NCBI GenBank assembly: GCA_913045955.1 | Contig: CAJWRZ010000004.1 | Span: 1-35,605 of the forward strand | Length of the DNA stretch: 35,605 bases | Direction: 5' to 3' | Source: an uncultured Puniceicoccaceae bacterium | GTDB lineage: Bacteria > Verrucomicrobiota > Verrucomicrobiia > Opitutales > Coraliomargaritaceae | In this document: positions 19,168-27,341 of the stretch, piece by piece | Numbering within the stretch: the first letter of the stretch is position 1 | How the letters are laid out: every line of letters starts with the position of its first letter | Position numbers and translations under genes: made by a program | Notes under the pieces: generated by a model | The model's database searches: none | Seen by the model: the letters and a program-made list of their open reading frames with translations, nothing else | Told to the model about the DNA's origin: nothing

Positions 19168-21471
19168 ATGTGGGCATTTATTTTTAAAAGACTCTTAACT
19201 TTGGTACCCTTATTATTTGGGGTGAGTCTTCTGATCTCCCTTTTAATGTATTTATCCCCCGGGGATTTTCTAACACAAGCACGGGCTTCAAAAGACATCG
19301 CTCCTGAATTTATAGAACAAACTGAAAGACAATTAGGCTTAGTGGATTCGGAGGGCAATCCAACGCGTTGGTTTGTTCAATACGGTCACTGGTTAGCGAA
19401 TGTATCGCCTTTAAAATATGGCCCTTGGGTCGGGGAATCTGAAAAAGGTATATACCTCGGTCGCCCCTATTTTGGAGAATCCTGGACTTATAAAATCGAG
19501 GTGTTTGATCTCCTGATGCAAAGAGTGCCCGCGACCTTTATACTTTCCTTAACTTCGATTCTCTTCGCTTGGTCAATTGCTATACCCCTAGGGGTTTTGG
19601 CGGCGATCTATAAAGATTCAATATTTGATAAAGTCTCGGCCTTTTTTGCTTATGCCGCTTTGTCGATTCCTGAATTTTTTCTAGCGATTTTAGCGGTTTA
19701 TTTCGCGGCGGTTACTGGCTTATTCCCTGAGGGTGGACGGTCCTCTGTGGAGAGTGAATTTCTACCACAGGGATTGCAGCTTCTAGATTATGCTTATCAT
19801 TTAATCTTGCCGACGATTGTTTTAGGACTTGGCGGTATCGCCGGAACTATGCGAATTATGCGCGCTAATTTTATCGATTGTGTCCGAGCTGAATATGTTA
19901 CCTCCGCTCGGGCTAAAGGGATGCGGGAGCGAGTAATTATGTTTGTACACGTACTTCGTAATGCAATCAATCCACTCATCACTTCCTTAGGCTATGCCTT
20001 TGCAAGTTTGCTTTCCGGGGCCTTGCTAGTGGAGAATGTTATGAATTATCCAGGGCTCGGGCAATTGATTTTCGATGCCCTGATAAGTGAGGACCAATTC
20101 GTAGTTATGGCGGGCATCCTCGTAGGGGTTACGATGTTGGTCTTCGGTAATTTATTGGCAGATTTGCTCTTGGGGTGGGTGGATCCCCGAATTCGTTTAG
20201 AATCCAATAAAAAAGCAGATTCTGGAAGGAACTCTAAGTATGGCTATATCGTATTCGGGTTCCTCTTTGGTTTGATTGGACTTGAGATACTTATGGAAAT
20301 CTTTGCCCCAACAGCGCTGGGTTATGTTGTAGGAATTTTGCAATGGCTGGGTCTGATAATAGTTGGATGCATTGCCTTAGCTTGTATTGGGATGATGGGC
20401 TACTTAATGGTTATCTTAGTTAAGCGACTGCTCGTGCCTATTTTTAAACGATTCTCAGGCGCTTGTGCCTTTGTTGTTCTATTCCTGCTTTATTGTCTAG
20501 CGGGTTTCGCACCCTTTATATCACCGTATTCGGTCTCGGAGCAAAATTTAAAATCTCCTTATCATCCGCCTTCTTCGATTAGTTTCAGCCAAGGGCATTT
20601 TCAGGTTGATTTAATGGAGCGCAAGCAAGTGGGTGTTGCCGAATACCAAAACAACGGAAAGCAAGTACCCCTTAAATTTTTTGTCAAAACCGAGCCTTAT
20701 AAAATGCTTGGATTTATTCCGATGAGCACTGCCTTATTTGGTTTAGATACCGATGATCCTAGCGACCGAATTTATTTATTTGGGTCGGATGCGACTGGAC
20801 GTGATATTTTCAGTCGGCTTTTACACGGTTCACAAATTTCCTTATCTATAGGGCTTATTGGAATATCGATTACTCTAGTCTTAGGTTTTATAATTGGAGC
20901 ATTAGCTGGCTATTTTGGAGGCTGGGTTGATTTCGTCGGGATGCGCTTTGTTGAATTACTGATGTCGATTCCTGGCTTGTATTTACTCCTAGCTTTGCGC
21001 TCAGCTTTTAGCCGGCCGGAGCTTTCCCCGGTTCAGGTATACACAATAATTGTCGTAATATTATCAATGATTGGCTGGGCCGGTACCGCACGAATTATTC
21101 GCGGTATGACGCTATCACTTAGGAAGCGACCCTTTGTCTTAGCTGCCGAAAGTTTTGGCGTACCTGTTTGGAAGATCTTACTGCGCCACATACTTCCTAA
21201 TTTAGCGAGTTACTTGCTTGTTGCGGCCACACTTTCAATTCCTGGATATATTTTAGCGGAGGCAGCTTTATCATTCTTGGGATTAGGCATTTCTGAACCT
21301 TCAGCTTCGTGGGGTTTGATGCTAAGGCAGTCTCAGGGCAATATGATTGTATTCTTTATGAATTTCTGGTGGATGCTCCTGCCTGGTGTGGCTATTTTTA
21401 TAACGGTGGTTGCCTACAATATTTTAGGCGATGTTTTGCGGGATATAGTTGATCCAAAAATGAAGCTGTAG
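19168..21471 (+). CDS. Fused OppB-OppC type ABC permease
   Basis: Both membrane subunits of a peptide-type importer in one 767-residue chain. Residues 1 to about 345 form an OppB/DppB module (RLLTLVPLLFGVSLLISLLM, then EAA coupling loop EYVTSARAKGMRERVIMFVH near 241 and GWVDPRIRLES closing). Residues from about 430 form an OppC/DppC module (FGSDATGRDIFSRLLHGS near 540, coupling loop LAAESFGVPVWKILLRHILP near 657, EAALSFLGLGISEPSASWG, DPKMKL end). Between them are about two additional hydrophobic segments (near 358-378 and 383-415), an even number that keeps the joined ends cytoplasmic. The OppC half has a long external insert before the FGSD motif. It sits 22 bp before the ATPase gene. These proteins are normally separate. 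Confidence 0.88.
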   Translation: MWAFIFKRLLTLVPLLFGVSLLISLLMYLSPGDFLTQARASKDIAPEFIEQTERQLGLVDSEGNPTRWFVQYGHWLANVSPLKYGPWVGESEKGIYLGRPYFGESWTYKIEVFDLLMQRVPATFILSLTSILFAWSIAIPLGVLAAIYKDSIFDKVSAFFAYAALSIPEFFLAILAVYFAAVTGLFPEGGRSSVESEFLPQGLQLLDYAYHLILPTIVLGLGGIAGTMRIMRANFIDCVRAEYVTSARAKGMRERVIMFVHVLRNAINPLITSLGYAFASLLSGALLVENVMNYPGLGQLIFDALISEDQFVVMAGILVGVTMLVFGNLLADLLLGWVDPRIRLESNKKADSGRNSKYGYIVFGFLFGLIGLEILMEIFAPTALGYVVGILQWLGLIIVGCIALACIGMMGYLMVILVKRLLVPIFKRFSGACAFVVLFLLYCLAGFAPFISPYSVSEQNLKSPYHPPSSISFSQGHFQVDLMERKQVGVAEYQNNGKQVPLKFFVKTEPYKMLGFIPMSTALFGLDTDDPSDRIYLFGSDATGRDIFSRLLHGSQISLSIGLIGISITLVLGFIIGALAGYFGGWVDFVGMRFVELLMSIPGLYLLLALRSAFSRPELSPVQVYTIIVVILSMIGWAGTARIIRGMTLSLRKRPFVLAAESFGVPVWKILLRHILPNLASYLLVAATLSIPGYILAEAALSFLGLGISEPSASWGLMLRQSQGNMIVFFMNFWWMLLPGVAIFITVVAYNILGDVLRDIVDPKMKL

Positions 21472-21493
21472 TTTATTATTATAAGAAAAATCT

Positions 21494-22339
21494 ATGAAAG
21501 AATTATTAAAAGTTGAGGATTTGAAAATTGCCTTTGGTTCAAATGAGTCAGGTGGTTCAATGAATGAGGTGGTTCATGGGATTGATTTTTCTATCCAATC
21601 AGGTGGGGAAACCGTGGCGATTTTAGGGGAGAGTGGTAGCGGAAAAAGTGTCAGTTGTTTGGCGCTGACCCGATTGTTACCGATGGGTTCGGGTTGTGAG
21701 GTTTCAGGATCGATCGAATTTGAGGGACAATCGGTTTTATCAATGGACACAAAGGCTTTAAGGAAAGTTCGGGGTGGTGGCATTGCTTATATTTTTCAAG
21801 AGCCATCGGCCTCTTTAAATCCTGTCTTTACCGTGGGCTATCAAATAGCTGAGGCGGTGCATTTGCATCGGCCAGATATAAGTGACGTAAGAAGCAGGGT
21901 TGTGGAGCTGTTAGACTTGGTGGGCATCCAAAATGCGGAGAGCCGCTTCAATGCGTATCCTCATGAATTAAGTGGAGGCATGCAGCAAAGGGTGGTCATT
22001 GCTATGGCTTTAGCTTGCGAGCCTAAGCTACTGGTAGCCGATGAACCAACGACGGCTTTAGATGTTACGATACAGGCACAGATACTAGATCTCTTAAGGG
22101 ATTTAAGGGCTAAACTTGGTATGAGTATTCTTTTAATCACTCATAACTTTGGGATCGTTAAAGGTTTTGCTGATCGAGTTTTAGTGATGTATCAAGGCTC
22201 AATCGTGGAATCAGGGTCGGTGGAATCAGTGCTTTCAGATCCTCAACATAGTTATACTAAAGCACTGATTGCCTGTATACCTAAGCTGGGACAAAAGCAG
22301 GCGCGTTTAACGACTATTGAAGGGGTGATTAAGGATTAA
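21494..22339 (+). CDS. Peptide ABC transporter ATP-binding protein (OppD/DppD-like, short)
   Basis: Nucleotide-binding subunit that powers uptake. Seen in order are Walker A AILGESGSGKSVSCLALTRL (near 43), Q-loop IAYIFQEPSASLNP, signature ELSGGMQQRVVIAMALA, Walker B LLVADEPTTALDVTIQAQIL, and H-loop LLITHNFG. At 281 residues it is shorter than usual OppD/DppD (about 320-340). It ends at RLTTIEGVIKD, so the C-terminal oligopeptide-transport extension with the Cys-rich motif is absent. No OppF partner is present, and opposite-strand oppC begins 8 bp after the stop. It may act as a homodimer, pair with an ATPase elsewhere, or also serve the convergent importer. Confidence 0.9.
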   Translation: MKELLKVEDLKIAFGSNESGGSMNEVVHGIDFSIQSGGETVAILGESGSGKSVSCLALTRLLPMGSGCEVSGSIEFEGQSVLSMDTKALRKVRGGGIAYIFQEPSASLNPVFTVGYQIAEAVHLHRPDISDVRSRVVELLDLVGIQNAESRFNAYPHELSGGMQQRVVIAMALACEPKLLVADEPTTALDVTIQAQILDLLRDLRAKLGMSILLITHNFGIVKGFADRVLVMYQGSIVESGSVESVLSDPQHSYTKALIACIPKLGQKQARLTTIEGVIKD

Positions 22340-22347
22340 TTCTTCCC

Positions 22348-23226
22348 TTAATTTTTCGCATCTAAGCCGTCTCTAAAGGCGTCACCGATAAAGTTAAGGG
22401 ATAGAATGGTTAGAGAAAAAAAGATTGAAGGCAAAATAAGTAGCCAAGGATATATATCAAATTTTTGAGCGCCTTCATTGATCAAACTACCCCAAGAGGC
22501 TAACGGCGCTTGCACCCCTAATCCCAAGAAACTAATCACTGACTCGAGTAAAATTACGGATGGAATTGTTAATGTGGCAAAAACAATTACTGGACTGATC
22601 AGATTTCTCAAGATGTGCTTATAGAGAATTTTATGGTGCGCTAAGCCATTGAGCTGTGCTGCTTCAACATAGGGTTGAGTCTTTATGCTGATTGTTTCAC
22701 CTCTAACAATTCGGGCGAGAGTCAGCCATTCTACCGCACCGATCGCTAAGAAAATCAGGATTAGGCTACGGCCCAATAAGACCGTCAGTAATATTACCAT
22801 GATGGTGAAGGGTAAGGCGTAGAGCGTGTCGACAAAACGCATCATGATGATGTCTGTTTTTTTGCCAATATATCCGGCAATCATTCCGTAAGTAACACCG
22901 ATTAGAAGTGCTACTGCGGTCGCTGAGAATCCAACTAATAGTGAGATTTGTCCGCCGATTAAAGTGCGGATCAGTAAGTCTCTTCCTAGGGTATCGGTTC
23001 CGAAAAAATGTTCTAAACTTGGAGGACTTGCCCCGAGTTCTAGTTCGGTAGAATCGAAGGATTGATCGAGAAAAAAGGGCCCTAAAAAACAGATAAGTGT
23101 GATGGCTGAAAACAAAATAAAACCAATCCGAGCATGATTCGATTGGGTTAAATGATGCCAAAGCCCCAGCCTATTTATTTGGGTATTCCTAGATAGGGAT
23201 TCTTTCTCTTTTTTTGTACTAATCAC
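22348..23226 (-). CDS. OppC/DppC-type ABC permease
   Basis: Inner-membrane permease subunit, 292 residues, BPD_transp_1 family. It has the N-terminal OppC membrane segment (ARIGFILFSAITLICFLGPF), then FGTDTLGRDLLIRTLIGGQI, the coupling loop VEAAQLNGLAHHKILYKHIL, and LLESVISFLGLGVQAPLASW with GDAFRDGLDAKN at the end. It overlaps the upstream oppB by 8 bp, so translational coupling is likely. It is the last gene of the minus-strand oppA-oppB-oppC set, which carries no ATPase of its own; it meets the ATPase gene of the other importer tail to tail. Its sequence differs clearly from the OppC half of the fused permease. Confidence 0.9.
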   Translation of the reverse strand: MISTKKEKESLSRNTQINRLGLWHHLTQSNHARIGFILFSAITLICFLGPFFLDQSFDSTELELGASPPSLEHFFGTDTLGRDLLIRTLIGGQISLLVGFSATAVALLIGVTYGMIAGYIGKKTDIIMMRFVDTLYALPFTIMVILLTVLLGRSLILIFLAIGAVEWLTLARIVRGETISIKTQPYVEAAQLNGLAHHKILYKHILRNLISPVIVFATLTIPSVILLESVISFLGLGVQAPLASWGSLINEGAQKFDIYPWLLILPSIFFSLTILSLNFIGDAFRDGLDAKN

Positions 23227-24136
23227 GTTTAATTTTTGGGTTCATCCAAATTTGGATAAGGTCGACGACTAGATTGAATGCAATGATTAAAACGGCGTAA
23301 AATAGAACCGTTCCCATGACCATTGTATCATCTCTATTAAAAGCTGAATTGATAAAGAAACTGCCTAAGCCAGGAATAAAGAACAAGGTTTCTACGACGA
23401 ATGATCCCGAGATCATTCCGGCGACTGCGGGTCCTAAATAGGCGACTACCGGGCTGAGCGAAGAGCGCAAGGTATGGATCCAAATAACTTTGGATTCTTT
23501 CAGCCCCTTTGCGCGGGCAGTCTGAATATAGGGATGCTTGAGCACATCAAGGGTTCCACTTCGTGTTAAGCGTGCAATGAATGCGGCATAGAATAAGCCT
23601 AGCGTGACGGCCGGTAATACTCGATCGCTTGCGACATTCCAACCGAAGGTATTGAACCACCCAAGCTCAGTGCTGAAGATGAGCAAAAGTAGAGGGCCTA
23701 AAACAAAGGCGGGTAAACAGATGCCAAGTAAGGCGATTCCCATGAGTAGGGTTTCCATTTTTGTTCCGTGGTAAAGTGCGGCAAAAACTCCGAGAGGAAC
23801 ACCTATTATTAGAGCGATGATCAAAGCGTAAAAGCCTAACTCTAAAGAAATCGGAAATGATTGGGCGATGATCTCATCGACATCCCAACCGATGTACTTA
23901 TACGAAGGACCAAAATCTCCCATGAGCCGGTTTTTTATGAAGCGTATGTATTGTTCGTAAATGGGCTGGTCCATGCCGTAGTGAGCTTCAATGAGAAGTT
24001 TTACTTCTGGAGTGACTGGCTTTTCTTGATCAAAAGGCCCCCCGGGGGTCAGTTGCATTAGAACAAAGGTGATCGTGGCGATAATCCAGAGTGTTGGAAT
24101 TGCCTGTAATAGGCGTTTTATGATTAATTTGAACAC
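23219..24136 (-). CDS. OppB/DppB-type ABC permease
   Basis: Inner-membrane permease subunit, 305 residues. It starts MFKLIIKRLLQAIPTLWIIA, typical of OppB/DppB, followed by FVLMQLTPGGPFDQEKPV, a Pro-Gly-Gly-Pro-Phe motif common in OppB. It has the coupling loop QTARAKGLKESKVIWIHTLR and the membrane-closing FFIPGLGSFFINSAFNRD and IWMNPKIKRD. It lies 10 bp after the binding-protein gene and overlaps oppC by 8 bp, forming one operon. The motif set is closer to E. coli OppB than the N-terminal half of the fused permease is. Confidence 0.9.
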   Translation of the reverse strand: MFKLIIKRLLQAIPTLWIIATITFVLMQLTPGGPFDQEKPVTPEVKLLIEAHYGMDQPIYEQYIRFIKNRLMGDFGPSYKYIGWDVDEIIAQSFPISLELGFYALIIALIIGVPLGVFAALYHGTKMETLLMGIALLGICLPAFVLGPLLLLIFSTELGWFNTFGWNVASDRVLPAVTLGLFYAAFIARLTRSGTLDVLKHPYIQTARAKGLKESKVIWIHTLRSSLSPVVAYLGPAVAGMISGSFVVETLFFIPGLGSFFINSAFNRDDTMVMGTVLFYAVLIIAFNLVVDLIQIWMNPKIKRD

Positions 24137-24146
24137 GAAATTATTG

Positions 24147-25775
24147 CTAAATTGAGTCGGGAATACGCTCTAATGAGAGGTGCTGGTAAGGGTGGTAATC
24201 TAAGGTGTTGGGATACCATCCTTGAACGGATTCGTCGATTAAGAGTGATCGGACATAAAAGAAAATAGGTATAAAGGGCATCGCTTCAATTAAGTGATTT
24301 TCCGCTTTTTGGAATGATTCAAATCGCATTTTTTTGTCTAGGCTTTGGGTCGCTTGGCTTAAGATTTCATCGTAGACTGAGTCTTGCCAAAGGCTGTGGT
24401 TATTCCCCGAATCGGATTCGCCTAAGCCTAAGAAGGTGTAGGGGTCTAGGTAATCTCCAATCCAAGAGGATCTAGCAATATCGAAATCACCCGCTTGCCT
24501 AGAGCTGAGATAGACCTTCCATTCTTGGTTATATAAAGTGATCTCAACACCTAATTCTTTTTTCCACATTTGTTGGATCGCTTCGGCAATAATTTTATGA
24601 GATTCTGAGGTATTGTATAAGAATTCAATTTCCGGGAATCCAAGCCCGTTGGGATATCCTGCCTCCGCGAGAAGCTGTCGGGCTTTTTCTGGATCATAGG
24701 AGAAGCAATCATTGGAGGTGTAGCCGCCGGTATTCGGTGGAGTGAAATGATAGGCTGGTTTTTGCCCCCCTTTGAGTACGTGTTCAGTGAGCTGTTCGCG
24801 GTTGATAGAATAAGCCAAAGCTTTTCGGACTTTCGGATCTTTGAGTGGGCCTTTTGAGGTGTTGATCAAATAGTAATAAACTCCTAAGAAAGGATCAAAA
24901 CGGATGTTCTTGGGTCTTTCTTTTTTATACCAATCAATACGTGCGATTGGTATGCCTGAAGTTAGGTGAATTTGCCCAGCCCTAAAAGCACGCTCTTCAG
25001 TTTCTAGATTTATCGGTAGAAAGTGAATTCCATTAAGCTGAACTGAATTTTGAGCTCTGTAATGAGGGTTTTTCTCAACTTTAATCATATTATTGAGGCG
25101 CCAAGACTTTAAAGCAAAGGGCCCGTTCCCAACAAAGTGCTTCGGCTGGGTCCATTTGGAGATGCGGTCGGTCATCGCACCGTGTTTTAGGATGGTCGAC
25201 TTATGGACGGGCCACCAAGTAAAGTGAGTCGGAAGTGTTAGGAAGTAGGGGGTAATCGAGTGTAATTCAATACATAGAGTTTGGGGATTAGGGGCGCGAA
25301 TACCTACGCTTGAAAAATCTTGTATTTTGCCTTTATGGAAGGCTTCAGCTCCTTTTATGGCATAGAGCATATAGGCATAGGGTGCTCCTAGTTCAGGACT
25401 GAGTATCCGTTGATAGGAGAAAATGAAATCATAGGCCGTGAGGGAGTCTCCGTTCGACCAGCGCGCTTCAGGGTCTAAATCGAATGTATAGCTCAAGCCA
25501 TCTTCGGAAACGCTCCAAGAGCGGGCCACCCCGGGGAGAATTTCGAGTGTTTTGGGGTCTAAAGTCGTAAGTCCTTCGAATAGAGACAATAATACGTAGT
25601 GTTCAGTCATTCCTGAAACTAAATGTGGGTCTAAACCGGAGGGCTCAGTGCCAATGCCTATATAGAGCTCTTGCTCAAGAATCCCTCGTTCTACATTTGT
25701 TTGTGCTGGAGAGCACCCAAGGCTGAGTGCTATTTTTAGTAGTAAGAGTGATGTAGCAATGAAGCGTAGATTCAT
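24147..25775 (-). CDS. Oligopeptide-binding protein (OppA-like, SBP family 5)
   Basis: Exported solute receptor of the second importer, 542 residues. The N-terminus is hydrophobic with a possible lipobox ending LSLGC (Cys near 21). OppA/MppA-like blocks are LYIGIGTEPSGLDPHLVSG, LLSLFEGLTTLDPKTLEI, WSNGDSLTAYDFIFSYQRIL, FVGNGPFALKSWRLNN, VRKALAYSINREQLTEHVL, KARQLLAEAGYPNG and HSLWQDSVYDEIL. It resembles E. coli OppA more than the binding protein at 17339-19150 does. It leads the oppABC-type operon and has a group of repeats upstream (25794-25853). Peptides are the likely ligand, by family. Confidence 0.88.
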   Translation of the reverse strand: MNLRFIATSLLLLKIALSLGCSPAQTNVERGILEQELYIGIGTEPSGLDPHLVSGMTEHYVLLSLFEGLTTLDPKTLEILPGVARSWSVSEDGLSYTFDLDPEARWSNGDSLTAYDFIFSYQRILSPELGAPYAYMLYAIKGAEAFHKGKIQDFSSVGIRAPNPQTLCIELHSITPYFLTLPTHFTWWPVHKSTILKHGAMTDRISKWTQPKHFVGNGPFALKSWRLNNMIKVEKNPHYRAQNSVQLNGIHFLPINLETEERAFRAGQIHLTSGIPIARIDWYKKERPKNIRFDPFLGVYYYLINTSKGPLKDPKVRKALAYSINREQLTEHVLKGGQKPAYHFTPPNTGGYTSNDCFSYDPEKARQLLAEAGYPNGLGFPEIEFLYNTSESHKIIAEAIQQMWKKELGVEITLYNQEWKVYLSSRQAGDFDIARSSWIGDYLDPYTFLGLGESDSGNNHSLWQDSVYDEILSQATQSLDKKMRFESFQKAENHLIEAMPFIPIFFYVRSLLIDESVQGWYPNTLDYHPYQHLSLERIPDSI

Positions 25776-25793
25776 TTTAACGATAAGATTTAG

Positions 25794-25853
25794 TTATCAA
25801 TTGAAATCATTATCTTCAAGTTGAATTTGTTATCTGCAAGTTGAATCACTTGC
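25794..25853. repeat. Tandem direct repeats with dyad between oppA and the 25912 gene
   Basis: TTATCTTCAAGTTGAAT (25810-25826) and TTATCTGCAAGTTGAAT (25830-25846) differ by one base and are 20 bp apart, about two helix turns. A weaker third copy, TTATCAATTGAAAT, is at 25794. The second copy is part of an inverted repeat GCAAGT-N6-ACTTGC (25836-25853). Placed between divergent genes, 18 bp from the oppA start, they look like regulator sites. Confidence 0.5.
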
Positions 25854-25911
25854 TTTGTAATAGAAATATTACGTTATTGTCAGAAAACAAAAACTTTAAT
25901 AATTTTTTAAA

Positions 25912-26679
25912 ATGAATGAATCGCCTGATGATCAAAAAAAAGTCCAGCAGTTGAATCTAGGGCAAGTTGCGCAAAATTTTATGGATGGCTTGCAGCGACA
26001 TGCGGATATGTTGGCCTTCAATCTAGCTTCTAGGGAAGCAGTAGAAGAGCCTGCTTATAAGAGGCGTTCTTCGGCACCTCGGATGATGCCTTCGGGGAAT
26101 CGGCATCAGAATTTTGAGCAGATGCAGGCCTACGCTAGAGATTTAATGGTTCGGCAGGTGATCAATGATTCTTTAGGACTTACGGTGAGTGCTTTAAATA
26201 ATAGTCATTTCTTCTTTGCTTTACTCAAGGAAAGTAATGCAGCGGAAAAAGTGGCTGCAGCTGCTCGCAAACGAGCTGAGTCTCGCCACAATGATTTTCT
26301 TAAAATACCTCTAGTTGATAAGTTTAAATTCCTTGAAAATGAATACAGCCTAAAAACGGGCTATGAAGATTCGATGCTCTCCCTAATAATTGCACTAAAG
26401 GCCTTAGTCGAAAATGGTGGGATTCTTAAAGCTGAATACCTCGGTGATCAGCCCTCTTTGCAGATTATAATAAAGCGATTACAGGTGGGTGAACGAAATT
26501 CAGAATCGGGTAAGCCTGTCGCCCGAGTTGTCGATGAGAAAAAAGAATTCAGGTCGGGGGAGGCCATCGTTTTTAGTGATACGGAAGTACAAAGAATCCT
26601 CGTCACTGTAGCTTCTTTTGCTGATACACTTTTTAAATCAGTGGCCAATTACGCGCGTCAGATTAAAGGCGAAGTCTAA
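25912..26679 (+). CDS. Uncharacterised protein upstream of rlmH
   Basis: Not recognised. The 255-residue protein has no signal peptide or membrane segment and looks mostly helical, with an Asn/Gln-rich N-terminus and a basic Arg-Arg-Ser-Ser stretch near 50. Its helical Ala/Lys/Arg-rich segment (AAEKVAAAARKRAESRHNDF, about 115-134) may form a coiled coil. The C-terminus is more ordered, with SDTEVQRILVTVASFADTLF. Codon use and tight linkage (12 bp before rlmH) support a real gene. An ATG and a T/A-rich upstream region fit the other starts here. Co-transcription with rlmH hints at a link to ribosomes or cell housekeeping, but that is only context. Confidence 0.7.
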   Translation: MNESPDDQKKVQQLNLGQVAQNFMDGLQRHADMLAFNLASREAVEEPAYKRRSSAPRMMPSGNRHQNFEQMQAYARDLMVRQVINDSLGLTVSALNNSHFFFALLKESNAAEKVAAAARKRAESRHNDFLKIPLVDKFKFLENEYSLKTGYEDSMLSLIIALKALVENGGILKAEYLGDQPSLQIIIKRLQVGERNSESGKPVARVVDEKKEFRSGEAIVFSDTEVQRILVTVASFADTLFKSVANYARQIKGEV

Positions 26680-26691
26680 TTTGATATTGAT

Positions 26692-27135
26692 ATGTTCAAC
26701 TTCACCGTAGTTTCTGTTGGAAAATTAAAAAGTGCTCCGATCCATACTTTAGTGAAAGACTACCAATCAAGGCTGAAGCGAACTGGCAAAATAGAAAGTA
26801 TAATTCTTTCCGATGGCACAGTAGAATCAGAAGGTCAGCGCATGTTGGGATTAATCAATAAGCGCCCTAGTGCTAAGGTTTTTGTTTTATCCGAGGAAGG
26901 GCCTGGCATGAGTTCGGTTCAATTAGCCAGGACCGTGAAGGATCTCCAAGGTCAACATGCTCTATTTATTATTGGTGGCGCCTATGGTCTGAGTGAAGCG
27001 GTCAAAGCATCGGCCGATCAGTTACTTTCCTTATCGCCCATGACCTTCACCCACGAAATGGCTGCCTTACTTTTGACTGAACAGCTTTACCGGGCAGTTT
27101 CGATTAATAATGGCTCAAAGTACCATCACAGCTAA
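26692..27135 (+). CDS. rlmH: 23S rRNA pseudouridine-1915 N3-methyltransferase
   Basis: SPOUT-family enzyme that methylates pseudouridine 1915 in helix 69 of 23S rRNA, on the assembled 70S ribosome. The 147-residue protein (family about 155) begins FNFTVVSVGKLKSAPIHTLV and has KVFVLSEEGPGMSSVQLART (Gly-rich loop variant), the SAM-binding knot ALFIIGGAYGLSEAVKASAD, LSLSPMTFTHEMAALLLTEQ and the C-terminal LYRAVSINNGSKYHHS. The closing Tyr-His-x pattern is diagnostic for RlmH. It sits 12 bp after an uncharacterised gene and 90 bp before tRNA-Ser. Confidence 0.95.
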   Translation: MFNFTVVSVGKLKSAPIHTLVKDYQSRLKRTGKIESIILSDGTVESEGQRMLGLINKRPSAKVFVLSEEGPGMSSVQLARTVKDLQGQHALFIIGGAYGLSEAVKASADQLLSLSPMTFTHEMAALLLTEQLYRAVSINNGSKYHHS

Positions 27136-27225
27136 GTCTTTGGGCATTTTCATAAATCGATGGGGCTTTTATAAAAATTCGGTTGATCTTTAAAGATGGC
27201 TCGTTTTACTTTGATTTTCTGTGAT

Positions 27226-27315
27226 GGAGACGTGGCTGAGTGGCCGAAAGCACATCTTTGCTAAAGATGCGAACTCGAAAGGGTTCCGTGGGTTCGAATC
27301 CCACCGTCTCCGCCA
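27226..27315 (+). tRNA. tRNA-Ser (anticodon GCU)
   Basis: A 90-nt class II tRNA with an encoded CCA. Acceptor GGAGACG pairs with CGTCTCC and the discriminator is G. The anticodon stem CATCT/AGATG encloses TTGCTAA, giving anticodon GCT. A long variable arm (GAACTCGAAAGGGTTC) follows, then a T arm GTGGGTTCGAATCCCAC. Confidence 0.97.
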
Positions 27316-27341
27316 TTAAATTGGCTCCTATTTTTAAAGAT

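Noticed and set aside
22766-23161. 131-codon minus-strand frame
   Set aside because: Same strand but different frame inside oppC; rich in His/Arg/Phe with no family pattern.
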